Assembly: GCA_030142905.1 (NCBI GenBank)
Contig: JASJOG010000272.1
Location: forward strand, 23,501 to 87,500
Reading direction: 5' to 3'
Length of the DNA: 64,000 bases
Source of the DNA: Heliopora coerulea
Lineage: Eukaryota; Cnidaria; Anthozoa; Scleralcyonacea; Helioporidae
The notes beneath the pieces are model-generated. The model made no database searches. It was not told the DNA's origin and was given only the letters and a program-made list of their open reading frames with translations. Positions 10,933-23,287 of this stretch are shown here, in pieces; the stretch's first letter is position 1, and each line of letters opens with the position of its first letter. A program made the position numbers and the translations under genes.

Positions 10933-12525
10933 GATAAGTTTCGGTTGGTTAATATTTATATATTTTAAAATTACTACTAAACTTAAAAAATATATATAAG
11001 TAAATAAACCTAAAAAAAAACATGTAAATGAATGGCTCAAAACCACCTAAAGGCGTTTCAGAAATTTATTGGTGCAAATGATCCACGTGAGAACAGTCTT
11101 GAGGACGACTGTATAGGTGGTGAATTATTTTACTACAGCCATTTTACGTCACGTATGTTGTGAGTAGGGTTTTGGGTAAGATTGTTATTACTGGAGGCTG
11201 ACAATTTGAATCTTACTATTTCGTGAGCAGTAAATAAAGTTCTTAATATACATAGGGTAATTTAACCCATCAGCATATGGCACATTTTTGTACTTCGTTT
11301 GCTTGCATTATCAGTGAAGCTTTTTCATCTACGTCTCCCTCGCTGCTCCGGCTCCAACAGTTTGCATGGGAAAATTTCAGCCCGGTTAACCAGCCGCCTC
11401 GTTTTCTATGACCCTTTTACGGCAGGATGTCCCCCTTGACACGTAAAATCATCTTGCATTAACCGGAGTAAAATAATGCAAGACTCATCTTGCTGGGAAA
11501 GAGTTAAACGAGATCTTTTCAAACTGGTCTTTTCCGCTTTTGCATTGTACGCTGAATACTTTTTCTTTTTTCTTTTCGCCAAGGAGATTAATAAGCTGCG
11601 GCCTTGGTCGACAAAACTCGTATAAACAGCACCTCTGGGGTTCAATAATTCGAAGAATTGCAATCCCAAGTGAAATTTCAAAACTTCAGCCAGGGTCGAA
11701 ATTTTTATTATGTAATTGCAAGATAATTTTTTAAAGAGGGTTTGTCGTGAATTCGGGTTGAGATTTTAGCCCAGTCTGAAATTCTCCACGCAATCAGCCA
11801 TTAATAATCTAAATGTAGGTGTTTCCAGCTTTAAGCAAAAGGGTGGGTGTGCCTCCATCTGGCATAAAGATAGGAGTGTGGTGGGGCAGGCTGTACATTA
11901 TGTTCCTAAAAATATTATATCTAAGAGTTTTCGAAAAAGTATCAGAAGCATATTAAGGTTTTAATAAAATTCAAAATTTAAAATATATGAAGTTTTAATT
12001 TCGTCAATACATTCTAGAAAGCTAACATTAAATAACTAAAATCGGACTTGAAAACTGCAATTTGAATTCGAGTCTAAATCCATTTCTAAACATCACAAAT
12101 TCGTAAAGTTTGGCCGGTTATTGGGCTAACTCTTTACGATCATTGCCGCCATTGATACCATCAGAGCAATGAAATCTGACACGGATTGGACTTAGATTTG
12201 CTTCACTGTTACAAAACAAGATGTCATGACTTAAGAATAATTGAGAAAAAGGAGGAACAGAGAGACAGAAAGTAACAGAAAGGAAAGCGAGTAAAAATAG
12301 TGTTGATGGAGAAGACCAAATTTTATTCCTTACAAAAGGATCAATTTAGCGGTAAGTTAACTTTCCTTGATGAAGAAGTCAAGTGTGTAATAGAATTAGG
12401 ATAAAATGGAAAAACCTGCAAACGATATGGGATGACCCGTTTCACTACAATCGCTAAAGGCACTGAAAATGGAGGAATTCGATAACAGTTTTGCAGTTTT
12501 GTTTATATATGATATTTACATTAAG
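10933..12525. other. Gene-free stretch
   Basis: No recognisable gene. Around 11420-11500 there is a degenerate dispersed motif (CCCTTGACACGTAAAATC, then GTAAAATAATGC) that recurs in related form near 21050, 21175, 52560, 52925 and 60400, suggesting an old interspersed repeat. Confidence 0.5.
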
Positions 12526-12880
12526 TACTTTATTGGATAACCTTGTGAGCTGTATGTTAATTGTTATCCCTAGAGGTCCTATAAGGGCCACCCCTCATGG
12601 CTCCAGTGTTACCTCAGGTGGAAACACCTAACGGTAGAACGTCGAGAACACCTGCTGCGTTCGGCAAATTCAAACAAGACAACGCTCTTTCCACATATGA
12701 CCAAGATAACTTTAAACTGACAAATGCACGGAGCCGAAATCGAGCCCTATACACAGATGTGAAAGACATGTACACTTCTACTGTACCACCACCAATCCAT
12801 GTATATATTAATCAGTTGAATGAAGGATTTAGCATAAAAATTGGAACAAGGAATTGTTGGTGCGGCAGACGATAATTAAA
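12526..12880. repeat. Dispersed repeat R1, copy A
   Basis: Shares sequence with about 46680-47040 in reverse orientation, including a GTTACCTCAGG-type block and the encoded pattern TYDQDNFKLTNARSRN versus [16 protein letters not shown]. Because the match crosses non-coding parts and appears on both strands of the window, it is a repeat, not a gene. The type is not recognised. Confidence 0.6.
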
Positions 12881-12939
12881 ATATACCATGTGAATTAAAT
12901 GGATATATACTGTTTGGTTTATGCTTACATCTTTTACTG

Positions 12940-13845
12940 TCACATACTTGTACCTGAATTTGGTTGTAAATAGGAATGGCCCAATGCTTCTTCCGCATAT
13001 GGTCTTTTTTTGGTGTCGTGCTCAATCAACCAAGACACAAATTTTCTTGCTAGTGAATTAGTCAACTTTTCCAAATCAACTGGTTTACCATCTTTAATAT
13101 TCCCAGTGCGATGATTTATGTCACCAAATGGATGGCCACCTTTTGTTAGAACATAAAAGCTGATCATGCCAGCTACCTGAACGTCCGACTTTCTCTTAAA
13201 GCGCGCTTTCTTCCCGCTTTGGTCTTGTCTCGGGAGACTCTCAACAGCCATCCAGCCTGGTGTTCCCTTACTACCAGTTAAAAGGGTTGTCTGATTTTTG
13301 CCCAAAATTCGGCTGAGTCCGAAGTCCGCCAGACGCATGTGACCTTTGTGGTCAACCAGAATATTCTCAGGTTTTAAGTCCATATGTAGAATTCTTATTT
13401 CTCCAGAATGCAGTGCGTGCAATCCAGTTAAAATTTGTTGTATTATTGTTGGACCCCGACGTTCCAAATACTCTTTATTATTGCCTTCTACGTAGTCTGC
13501 TAAAGTCTCCTCGCACAGATCAAGAACGATGTAAGAAAAGTACTCCACTGTCAAGAAGTGCCTATAAGTGACAATGTGTTCTGACCTTTTCAATTTCAGT
13601 TGATCCAGAAGTTTTACCTCATTTTCCACACTTTTTACACGTGCAGCAGTCTGAGTTAAGATACGCTTAACAGCCACTGGATTGTCGTCATCATCTATCC
13701 CGAGGAAAACACAAGTACCAAAGGATCCTTCGCCAATCATAAAGTCATTACCGAAGAGTGATGTTCGTACAGGCCCTATTCTATCAAGATCAGATTTCGA
13801 TTCCAACAACTTTAACTTATCTCCATGCTTCTTAGATTTCTCCAT
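12940..13845 (-). CDS. IRE1/RNase L-like protein kinase domain, intronless
   Basis: An uninterrupted 301-codon frame with a kinase domain closest in style to IRE1 and RNase L. A glycine loop GEGSFG (residues 38-43) is followed by VAVK with lysine 60, helix-C glutamate about 76, HMDLKPEN (154-161, methionine where most kinases have arginine), DFG (174-176), AVE in place of APE (200-202), and GGHPFG (236-241) as in IRE1 SxGSHPFG. In IRE1 this fold is followed by a KEN endoribonuclease domain and preceded by a transmembrane sensor. Here the frame stops just after the C-lobe and begins just before the N-lobe. The start is the first ATG after an upstream stop. With no introns while other genes here are finely split, it may be a retrocopy or one exon of a larger gene. 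Catalytic residues are present, so kinase activity is possible. Confidence 0.75.
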   Translation of the reverse strand: MEKSKKHGDKLKLLESKSDLDRIGPVRTSLFGNDFMIGEGSFGTCVFLGIDDDDNPVAVKRILTQTAARVKSVENEVKLLDQLKLKRSEHIVTYRHFLTVEYFSYIVLDLCEETLADYVEGNNKEYLERRGPTIIQQILTGLHALHSGEIRILHMDLKPENILVDHKGHMRLADFGLSRILGKNQTTLLTGSKGTPGWMAVESLPRQDQSGKKARFKRKSDVQVAGMISFYVLTKGGHPFGDINHRTGNIKDGKPVDLEKLTNSLARKFVSWLIEHDTKKRPYAEEALGHSYLQPNSGTSM

Positions 13846-14825
13846 CTACCCAGCGATACAACCTACCTTTCATAGTACAGCCAGAAGGATAATGGAACTA
13901 AAAAAAAGAAACATGTATATATTTTTCACGAGCAGTATTTATCATTCAGTCTAAAATGGCTTTTTAAATAATTTTTGGCATTTTTATTACTACAATGATT
14001 TTCTTCCTATAATCATTACAACAGTGCTAAAGGTAGGGGTGTCATCAAGGCAAACGGCATTTTTTTTATATTGTTTTTAGTTGTTTTTCTGTTTCATTTA
14101 TTTGGTGGGGTGTAATATGGAACTGAAGAAAAGAAATATAATAAAGGTAAAAAATAGTCCAAAATTTTGGATCAATTATTTATTTTGCCATCTATTCTAA
14201 GGAAATTAAGTAAGCATGTCCTACAATCGAAGTAAGGAAGGATTTTATATCTAACAACAGTGAACAGTTTCTGGGCCATCAACAGAGTGGGACATGTAAA
14301 GTAGTTCAATTTCACCAGGGGTTTCACAGAAGGCCTGGAAAGATTTCATGTAGCTGGTATTGACCTCGCAGTTAGCATGGAGTTGGCAATTGAATGGAAG
14401 TTTTTCTCAAAATTAGTTCTTTGTTATGTTTCTAATTAAATGGCACAAGGATATGCAATGGGAAATGTGATAAAGTTAAGACATTTAAACTTAAGATTCA
14501 TTCTTTTTTTTTAATAAACCTGGATCCTTAGCTTAGAATTTAGGTGCTTTCTGTTCTGATATTAGTAAACCACATCCAGAGATAATATGTCTCTCTTTCT
14601 CTAGCTACAAGTCTCTGGGGCATAACTAGAATTTCTCAAAGGGGTAAAAAGTCAAAAATAATTTTGCTCAACTAAATGGAAGGTCATTTTTTAGCCTTTC
14701 ACTGGATTACATTTTTAAGAGACTCAAAAACACTAAAAAATACTAATCCCAATATTGCAAAAATTGTATGATTTTTCCATAAATGCATGCAACATTTTGT
14801 TGGAGTTAAGAAATCTCCTCAGCAA
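13846..14825. other. Gene-free stretch upstream of the kinase gene
   Basis: AT-rich. No upstream exon for the kinase was recognised and no repeat stands out. A promoter for the kinase would lie here, but no diagnostic element is evident. Confidence 0.5.
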
Positions 14826-15545
14826 TATGGAGGCACTGAACAATTGGGGTTTATAGCCCAGTGTAAGCATGTATGCATGGGTGTACTATATGGAGCTCGT
14901 GCTTATGCAAGGACTTCAAACAAGTACAGTACACAAACTACAGAAGCGAGCAGCACAAGTCATTCTTGACACAGGTTCATGGGAAAGAAGCACCAAATTA
15001 TTTAAAGAACTCGATTGGTTGCCTCTAGATGATGACACAAAAATTCAATAGTGATGGGTAATTTACAAATTGTTCATGAATCCCCTGGTTATATGAAGCA
15101 ACTACTTACTAGAAATCCTGACCTATGCAACAGACTTAACTGACATTCCAATTTCCAAGTTGAACTTAGTGTGTCCAAGATTTAAGAGAGAAACTGAGGG
15201 TGGAAGATTGTTTATAGTGATAGGGACAAGATTATGGAACAGTATCCCACATGAAGTGAGAAATAAAGATTCACTAGATTTTTTTAAATGTGCTCTCTGA
15301 AAGTACTTTTTAAGTATAAATGATTAGATTTTAACTTTTGATAAATTTTAAATACATAGCCCTTCTATCTATTTATTTATTCATTTATTTAGTTGTTTGG
15401 TACTTAACTAAACTATTCAGTTAGCTTGTTAGTTACTTTTTTATTCAGTTATTTAGTAAATATGACGACCACAAGTTTATCAGTTTTACTGTCAGGTGTC
15501 ATCCTCTTTCAATAAAGTTGTCAATCAATCAAAATTAATGGAAAG
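14826..15545 (+). mobile_element. LINE reverse-transcriptase C-terminal fragment
   Basis: Plus-strand translation shows the typical end of a CR1/L2/jockey-type ORF2: VHKLQKRAAQVILDTGSWE, LFKELDWLPLDDDTKIQ, and after stops GTRLWNSIPHEVRNKDSLD and FFKCAL. Human and invertebrate LINEs carry the same KLQNRAAR...LF..L.WLP and LWNSLP pattern. A 3' tail ends near 15530. Broken by stops and frameshifts; the 5' end is missing. Confidence 0.75.
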
Positions 15546-15648
15546 TAACTCAAGGCTACAATGTGTAAGTAGAAACTATTTTAAAAAACCTACCAAAACT
15601 ACTGAATTTTTTAAATAGTTTTAACTTAGCCTTGAGTTATTTTCTTCT
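15545..15648. repeat. Small fold-back hairpin
   Basis: AAGTAACTCAAGGCTA near 15543 pairs with TAGCCTTGAGTTATTTT near 15628, and inner segments AACTATTTTAAAAAA and TTTTTTAAATAGTTTT also pair. Probably a short MITE remnant. Confidence 0.6.
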
Positions 15649-15906
15649 AAAAATGTGGAGGCAGTTAGTTACCCATTGTCTACCTTGGTTGCACCCCAGT
15701 GTGTGCTAACACTGAAACACGTGGATGCCCAAATGGCAGAATGTGGACTGATTTGTGATACCAACATTCACCTTCTGCTGATCCAATGCAGTTTGATCAT
15801 TTTGCATATTCTCCTATTTTTTTTTTATATCTCTTAAAAACATTATAGAATTTTCATTTTTATATCTCTGTTAAACACGATAAGGAAAATTCCTGAATTA
15901 TTACTA

Positions 15907-16250
15907 CACCTTTTGCTGATCGTTACCACAAAATATACTATCATTAACACCAACCTCAATCTCATTAACACAAAAATACATTCATTTTGTTCAATACACA
16001 TTTATTAGCATAGATACACAACCATTGGCATCAAAGGGCATCCCATAGCACCAACTGAGGACCATTAACACCATTCTACTATACATTAAGGATAATAAAA
16101 TTTCAATTACCTAAGAGAACTGCCTTGCCTAATTGAGATTTTATTATCCCTAATGTATAGTAGAATGGTATTAATGGTTATCAATTGACACCATGGGGTA
16201 TCTGTTGCGTTAATGATAGTATATTTTCTGGTAATGAACAGCAAAAGGGG
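15907..16250. mobile_element. Fold-back element F1, copy 3 (internally deleted)
   Basis: Starts CACCTTTTGCTG and ends near CAGCAAAAGGGG. The left arm is complete. The right arm lacks roughly 80 bp between GGTTATCAATTG and GCGTTAATGATAG, shortening the element to about 344 bp. Confidence 0.85.
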
Positions 16251-17099
16251 TTGTACTACCAACCAAGGATACCATCAAAATTGTTGTCTTGAGCTACATC
16301 TGGAGTCCCCTGCCCCACTGAATCACAACAACGGTGGTATTTTACATGAAGCTGATTTGCTTCTTGTTAATAGATATTGTCAATGGCGCTTCTGTGAGAA
16401 TCATTAGGGATCTCTATCTCAAACAATTGCCCATGATGAACACACAAGACCAGAGTGTCAAAACATTGTGTCATGAATTGTAGTTTTCTGAACTACGTTC
16501 AAAACTTTTCAAACCTGAGTCATGTCAGGCCATGTGCAATTGTTCTCCTGGTGGCATTAGAAATGTATTTGATTAAAAAATCAAGTTAATTACAAGATTA
16601 GAGCCAATAAGAAACAATATTGTCTTTGCTTTTTTCATGATAATATGAATCAAGGATCAAATATTATCATACTCAACATTCAAATTATGAATTTGAACTA
16701 TAACAAGTGAGTCTGCTTTATGTGTTATATTTAATTTAAAACATCAATACATAAATCTAGTAGCCTGGATAATACCCCAGCTCATCTTTTAAAACTACCT
16801 GCAAGTGCACCAAGTACTATTGAATCACTAAAACATGTAATGAATTTGGTAATCTGTACACCCATTTTGCTGAATAAAATTGTTTGGCCTTGGCCAGAAT
16901 AAACTTCTTAAGTGCACTCTTGTCCCACAGTGTGTAAACCTACGAGGTAGTTAATCCATTAAGAGGCACAGTGCTATGGAGATTAAAATCTTGCCTTGGC
17001 TTCCGCATTCAACCCATGTCTTACTCTATAATTTGTATTAACTTAGTCCATAAATCTACAATTTTTACTATTGCAACAGTGTTTCTGGTAAATTAGGTA
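16251..17099. other. Gene-free stretch
   Basis: No recognisable gene or repeat family. Confidence 0.5.
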
Positions 17100-17420
17100 A
17101 AGGTCTCAGACAAAATCCACAAATGTTACAAAACTGAGCTGCAAGAATTATTACTGGATCCATACTACAAGGTGAGTGTCTTCAAAAATTTTGACCACTT
17201 AACAGAACCAAATTGGAAGAAAGACGTTCCCACCAGTTCAAAACACTTAATATGCATAAAACTGTCAACAAAATGGTCCCTGGTTATCTTTCTAGTAAAT
17301 TCACTTTTACTAGTGCGAAAGTTTCAAGGTTATTCATTTCGATCAGTCTTTACAGTAAACACAACTGCATATTTGCGTCTTCATATGTAAACTGCATATT
17401 TGCGTATTTATGCCTAATCC
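17100..17420 (+). mobile_element. LINE reverse-transcriptase C-terminal fragment, second locus
   Basis: Plus-strand frames carry the LINE tail pattern: FQTLNMHKTVNKMVPGYLSS-like sequence (the stretch HKTVNKMVPGYLSSKFTF is visible) after a degenerate N-L-NWKK segment. The frame is shifted several times. A different LINE lineage from the fragment at 14826. Confidence 0.6.
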
Positions 17421-19127
17421 TCTCGTTCTTCGACACCCCCCGCAGGGCCCTTCCGCGTAGGAAATTCCCATCCATTTCAGGTTACACTAGGTCAGCAGAT
17501 GAACATGACTTACTTGGATCTAATGTACAAGTTCTTTTATTCCAAGACTGTTATCTCAATCCCTCAAGAAAGTTTTTCATGTAGAGGAACTGTGTTGATG
17601 TATGATAATTATCCTATTATTGTAGTTGGCCAGGATTGGCTGTGGACGTGTCACGTGATATCACCAAGCGGTGCAACTTCTTGTTCTGTTCACCTTTATT
17701 GTAGTCACACTGTAAAATACTCTTTATGTTCATATTAAAGAATTCTAACAAACTGTCCTGTGAAACAGTTTGCTTGTGGAAGCTACCGGTACTCGGTCGT
17801 TTACAAAACAGTTTAAATCGTTAACTACTCAAACCAATTAACGTTTTTCTCTTAAATTATACATTGCAGTTTCCAAATTGTTCTTCTGTATATTTGTTTG
17901 GTTTAGTTATTATGATAGTATCATACAGTTTGAGTTATCAAACTCAATTTTATTGTAAATGATTCTCGTAAAGTTATATCATATTTGTAGACATGAGCTT
18001 TTCTTCGATTCCCTTACCGTTCAAAAGTAATTATCCGATGACGTCCTCATTGTAAAACAGCAGGCAGAATGATAACACAAGGAAACTAAAAATTCATCAC
18101 AAAAGAGACCAACACTCACGACGAACTACAGACCATAGATACTGACCTACAGTATCTGGGCAGACTGGGCTCCAACATACCAAAGAATTAGAAGCATTGA
18201 ACTGCAAAAAGACTGGAACGATATCTCTGCGTGAAATTTTGAAGCCAAAAGTGGCGGATATGGAGGCCGCCACGCGCGTCCATTGAACTCTAAAAAGACT
18301 TTAGAAAAGTCTTTTAAGAGTTCACTGTACACGTCAAACCCAGTCCTTTAACTAGAAAATGTACGACGATTAAATCTTCAAATTCAATTTACTGGACAAA
18401 AAATTTTTCCAGGTAAATTATGAAGAATTCAGTTCATACCTAAATAATACAGCTTTTGCAAAGCTGTTTCTGGCGACCTACACTGGAGAAAAAGATGAAT
18501 TACTTGGCAAAAAAGAGCAAAATTTGATTTCGAAATCCCGCGGAAATTTCAGGTTATTCTTAATTTTCAACGCTGTCCTGAAGGATTACGGATTTTAAGT
18601 CAAAGATTAAGCTAGTTCAACCCTATACCTCGTCTCGAACTTAGTTTTCAGGCTCATCAGTTCTAAATCTAAGGAATAAACCAACAATTTAATTAGTGAT
18701 TAGTTGAAGTGTTTAACTGACGATCAGAAAGAATAAGTACTGAACAAACTTGGTCATTATATTAATGACAGCAATTTTTTTTCTTGCGTTTTGTTCATTA
18801 TTCGAAAGACTCGCCTTCATTTTGTTATCTCATAGCACAATATTCGGAGAAATAGAGCTTTCAAGAAAAATCCTGAAATTCCTTAGAAATTCCTTGCAAA
18901 ATTCATTTCCTTAAAAAGCTCCTTAAAAAGGTCAAAATTTCCTCATTTTAAGGAAATTTCCTTAAAAGTGAGAACGCAGACCTGCACTCCACTCTACCAC
19001 TATACCGAGAGTTGCTTTCGTTTTCCCCAATCGCGCGCGGAAGGCGCAAAATCACCAGTCAAAGTGCGCAATCGTGTTTGCATCTCGCGTGGAAATTTGC
19101 GCGTCGAGGTAAAATATTTTTATTTGT

Positions 19128-19159
<32 letters not shown>

Positions 19160-20136
19160 GATTATTTATGCACGGTAGCCATTCAGCGCACTAAGCTGTT
19201 TTTCAATGGGCCGTGCTTTGCTCTAAGAATCTATTAAATTACAAAAAGTTGCGAAGTCTACATACTAATCAGCCCCACCCTATAATAACTACTTTATTTA
19301 CAACCTATCAATATAGTAATTATATTACAAACTACCAATTATTAATAATATATACAAACATAACAAACAATTAACATCATACAAGTGTTTATGTTTTGTT
19401 GGTTTGACAATGGGTTTTTACCATCGTTTGACAGGACTCAGCTAGTGCAGCTTTCAAAGAAAGACGCATTGCTATGTCTTCATTAGCTAGTTGGTAAGTA
19501 ACTCTTGGAATACACTTCAATTTAAGTAGTCTTTGGTTCATTATTGGAGCAATTTCTTGATTCTCTGACTGAAATGTAATAGAAGTGTTTATCATGGCAC
19601 GTGTGTGCTTTCATATAGTTCACTTTTTTATTACAGTAAAAACATAGGTTGTGAAAAAACACTAAGCTATTTTACACCATACCCGACTACTCCCACTTCG
19701 TCGTCAAAATCTAAGCATGCACCCCTCCAACTATCGAGGTAGCGCCACGCCCTTGAGTGCTCTGCTAACTGAGCCACGAAGGTCGTTGCCGAGAGATCTC
19801 GGAATAATCATAACCGGGTGGGAGAAGCTCCGGCCGGAAGTGTTCCAAACGGAACAGTTTGTTTGCTCCCTAAAACTGCAACAGGTTTGATCACTGGCTT
19901 TGTCATTGAACTGATAACCACTTGTCCCAATTAGACTAATACTCCTTTCAACTGCAAATGGCACGGTACAGTTCAAAAACTTCGCCCGGCATACGTTACA
20001 ATTGTAAGTCGTACAGATTACGACAAGATGAACGATAACCAGGTTGTACTGAGCTGCTTCATGAAGTAATTCAGAGACTGGTCGTAAGCACGCGGCGACA
20101 AAAAGTTGTAACAAGTCTATAAAACTTTTGGCCACA
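17421..20136. other. Gene-poor spacer
   Basis: No confident gene. A TTTA microsatellite lies at about 19119-19158. A 134-codon minus-strand frame (19731-20135) overlaps a tRNA-like block near 19745-19800 (GTGGCTCAGTTAGCAGAGC on the minus strand), so it looks SINE-derived and is not called as a gene. Confidence 0.55.
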
Positions 20137-23100
20137 CAGATGTCATGGCGTTCAGGTAACCAATTCTCTCATTACAGAGCCAAATGATCAAAGCTAAAGT
20201 TGACCAACCTATAGTTTCATTTATTTGAACCGTACTAGATGTTTGAGTTCAGGGACAATAGTTAATTTAGTACAATTCCGGCAGGACAGGTAGCCAAACA
20301 GTGAAAATCAGGACAACTCCGGTATTCAGGCACATATGGCAACCCCACTTACAACAAAAGAAATCAACATTCCCACATTAACCAAACCGATAGGGGAGTA
20401 ATTTGCGAACGGTCTCTCTCTTTATCGGGTGGGAGGAGAGCCTCCAGGTTGCATTGATTTTTTGGAGATTTTTAGATCTCCAAGAAATATAAAAATTTCT
20501 GCTTCCAGTACAGCACGGCTCCGCAAAATACAAAACGACACAGCTTAACACAATGCAATACTATACAATTCAACAACCTTTACCTTGACATGATTTAACT
20601 AAAAGTCGTGTTTAACGCTGATGTGGTCGAGCGTACAATCACATACGTGATAAGAAATAAAGAATAGGGCCTTTTGTGCGAGAGAAATAGGGCACGTCTC
20701 ACGCCAGTAGCAAAAACGCTATTATTAACTGTACGAAAATGATACCTTCTCATATAAAGAATGTCTAACTGCAGATCCGGTTTTGATCTCTTATGAATAA
20801 GTCAGTTCACGTCTAACGTAAGATGCATCACATTACCCTCCTTTAAACGGACCTAATAATAATAATGCAAGACTCTTTTTGAAAACCTAAAAGCCGACCA
20901 GCTGACGTAAGCGATAAATTTTGGGTTGAGCGTGGACCAGTGCTTTTTCCGTCGAGACGACTTTCCTGGAGGGCCCCGTACCTAAAAAAGAGCTCAGGCA
21001 CTCGGAGTGACACTGAAGTGTCACACCATAAATGTTTTCTGTTATTTTACTCCGTTTAACGCCAGACAATTTTACTGATCAAGGGAGACATACTGCCGAT
21101 AAAAGGAGAAAAATTTCAAAAGTTTCATAATCGTTTATTCATTATTCTTAATTCTTTCTGGCCGAAGGTCTCCCTGCCGAGTGAAATCACCTAGTGTCAT
21201 CCAGGGTAAAATAGTGAAGTCTAGCTTAGGTCTGGCAAGAGCTAATCTTGAAAATATTTCACAATATGGATGTATAACGCTATTTTTATCACCATTGGTC
21301 TCCATCCACACAGTCAACAGAAAAGTGCCTATCCCCCGGGGACTGTTGACCTAAGAAAGGAGTAAAACAGCAGATGAATCACATGCTATATGCCCCACTC
21401 TTTAGGGAGTCCCGAAAGTAAGGGGAGTGTTTTGGATTAGAGAAACGTTTAGAAGAAGATAATCTTTTGCTTTACTACAACTTTCTTATATTGTCTTTTG
21501 TCTGAAGAAGGGCACTTTGCTCGAAACGTTAGAATTTATTGCGATCAGTCACGACAGTTACAAACTTTGAACTTTTTACCTAGTCTTTTTTATATGGATA
21601 TTACAATATACAAAAAGCGTTTTAGCGGTGCAGCAACGAAAAATACGACTGAATGTTAATTCGGTCCATAGACTCTATGCTGAGCGATATATCTTGCTTC
21701 ACTGCTTGTTGTATACTTTGTATCGAGGTTGATTGAAACCTTTCGCCAGTGCAATTTGATATTAGTCATATTTTATTTAGCCACTCTTTTTTGGCTAATG
21801 GAAGATCGAGCCTTGTAATTTTTTTATAAAATCACATCACCTATTGCACATTATACATGTGATGAGGTGAAATGGTAAATATGGGGGCTGACGTATAGGG
21901 CCCCGCCAAGCCTCATGCTTTCAAATTGTTACGAACCCCACCCCAGCTTTATCCACCTCGGTGTCGACTCTCTGGCATTGGCTGAGGGTGCCCATTGATC
22001 TATTCCTAACATGCAAGAATGGTCGTTTCACATCATCTCTACTCAATTTTTTTCCCACTGGAGGAAATGGAATGAAAAGTTCAATATTCCTGAGCCAAAA
22101 TAACTAAATGATTTAGAAACTATTCATGGTTCTACAATCGGAAGTCATTTTAAAATAATGCTGAACATATTTAAGTGATTCTAGGACCAAGCATCGTTTG
22201 TGGCTTTTGAAGGTATTTTATTGGATAGGCCTGTTTTGTTGCCGAGTTTATTTGAATTCAAAATGACAATTTAACTTTCTTGTCTAGATTTCTTCAACCG
22301 TCTTATGATGATAATTTGATATTACTCACTTCTATTGCTAGGTTGTGGTACAGATTGCAGGTTCTTTATTGATATTCTTATTTTAAACCTGTAATAAATA
22401 TTACTTATTTATTGTAAGCTTTGATATTCAAATTTATCATTTGAAGTTGTGCTGCTGTTATAAAGTTATCACGCCCATCGCGTGTATTCGTCTTAATTAT
22501 GTCTTTACTGTACGCCCCAATATCTTTCACAATTTTTACACTACATAATCTGTACGTTCACAAATACGTAGCACGAAGGTAATATCATAGAAGTACACGA
22601 ACAACTTTACGAAGTGGAGTCGGCAAGAAGGGCTATTGGGTTTTCTCCTCTCTAACACTCGAAATAAATATGGCCGCGTATTATTTCTCTATCTAGGCCT
22701 CAAATAACGTTTAGATGTTTGAAGTATACTATGCAGTAGTTTGATGTGAACAACAGGAAGTGTAGTATTCATAAAATCTCGTAATGATCTTGGTCCACAT
22801 CCCACAACAACAGATACACAGGAATAATTTACGTATTCATTGTATCCAGAAATTTATTCCTAAATACAGTATCTACAACCAAATTTATAAGCGCTGTATT
22901 TAGAACAGATTTTGTTCGTACAGTAAATACACAACAAAAATTATTTATCAAAAAACTAAAAACAAAGACCAACTGAGAAAAGACCAGTTTTATTTCAATT
23001 AATAACTATTCGGTCATTAATTATTAATTCATTTTTCAACAACTATACTGTTGCTCTGTAAGTAGTTGTTCTGTTATTCCACTCTAATTATACAATTGAA

Positions 23101-23287
23101 TTATAGATTGCGTCAGTCCAGTTAAAAATTCATTTTCATTGGGCATAATTTTTTGCATTAATTTGACCTAAATATGGACTGTAGTTTCATTGCTATAATT
23201 AATTAGCTAATAAATTAAATTATAAGCACTAGAAGGGGATAATTGACAGTTAACATTTATGATACTATGTTATTCCGAGCTTGAAGC
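20137..23287. other. Spacer downstream of MED25
   Basis: No gene recognised. Near 21502-21530 there is CTGAAGA, a short stem and CGAAACGTT, a motif typical of Penelope-like tails. AT-rich sequence nearest MED25 (22800-23280) is probably its 3' untranslated and flanking region. Confidence 0.5.
22989..22994 (-). terminator. Candidate polyadenylation signal of MED25
   Basis: AATAAA on the minus strand, about 295 bases past the MED25 stop codon. Other AT-rich variants are nearby, so this choice is tentative. Confidence 0.35.

Noticed and set aside
12597..12875. 92-codon plus-strand gene
   Set aside because: The same sequence recurs inverted at 46680-47040, including non-coding flanks, so it is a dispersed repeat.
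19731..20135. 134-codon minus-strand gene
   Set aside because: It overlaps a tRNA-like block, has no recognisable homology and no splice support.
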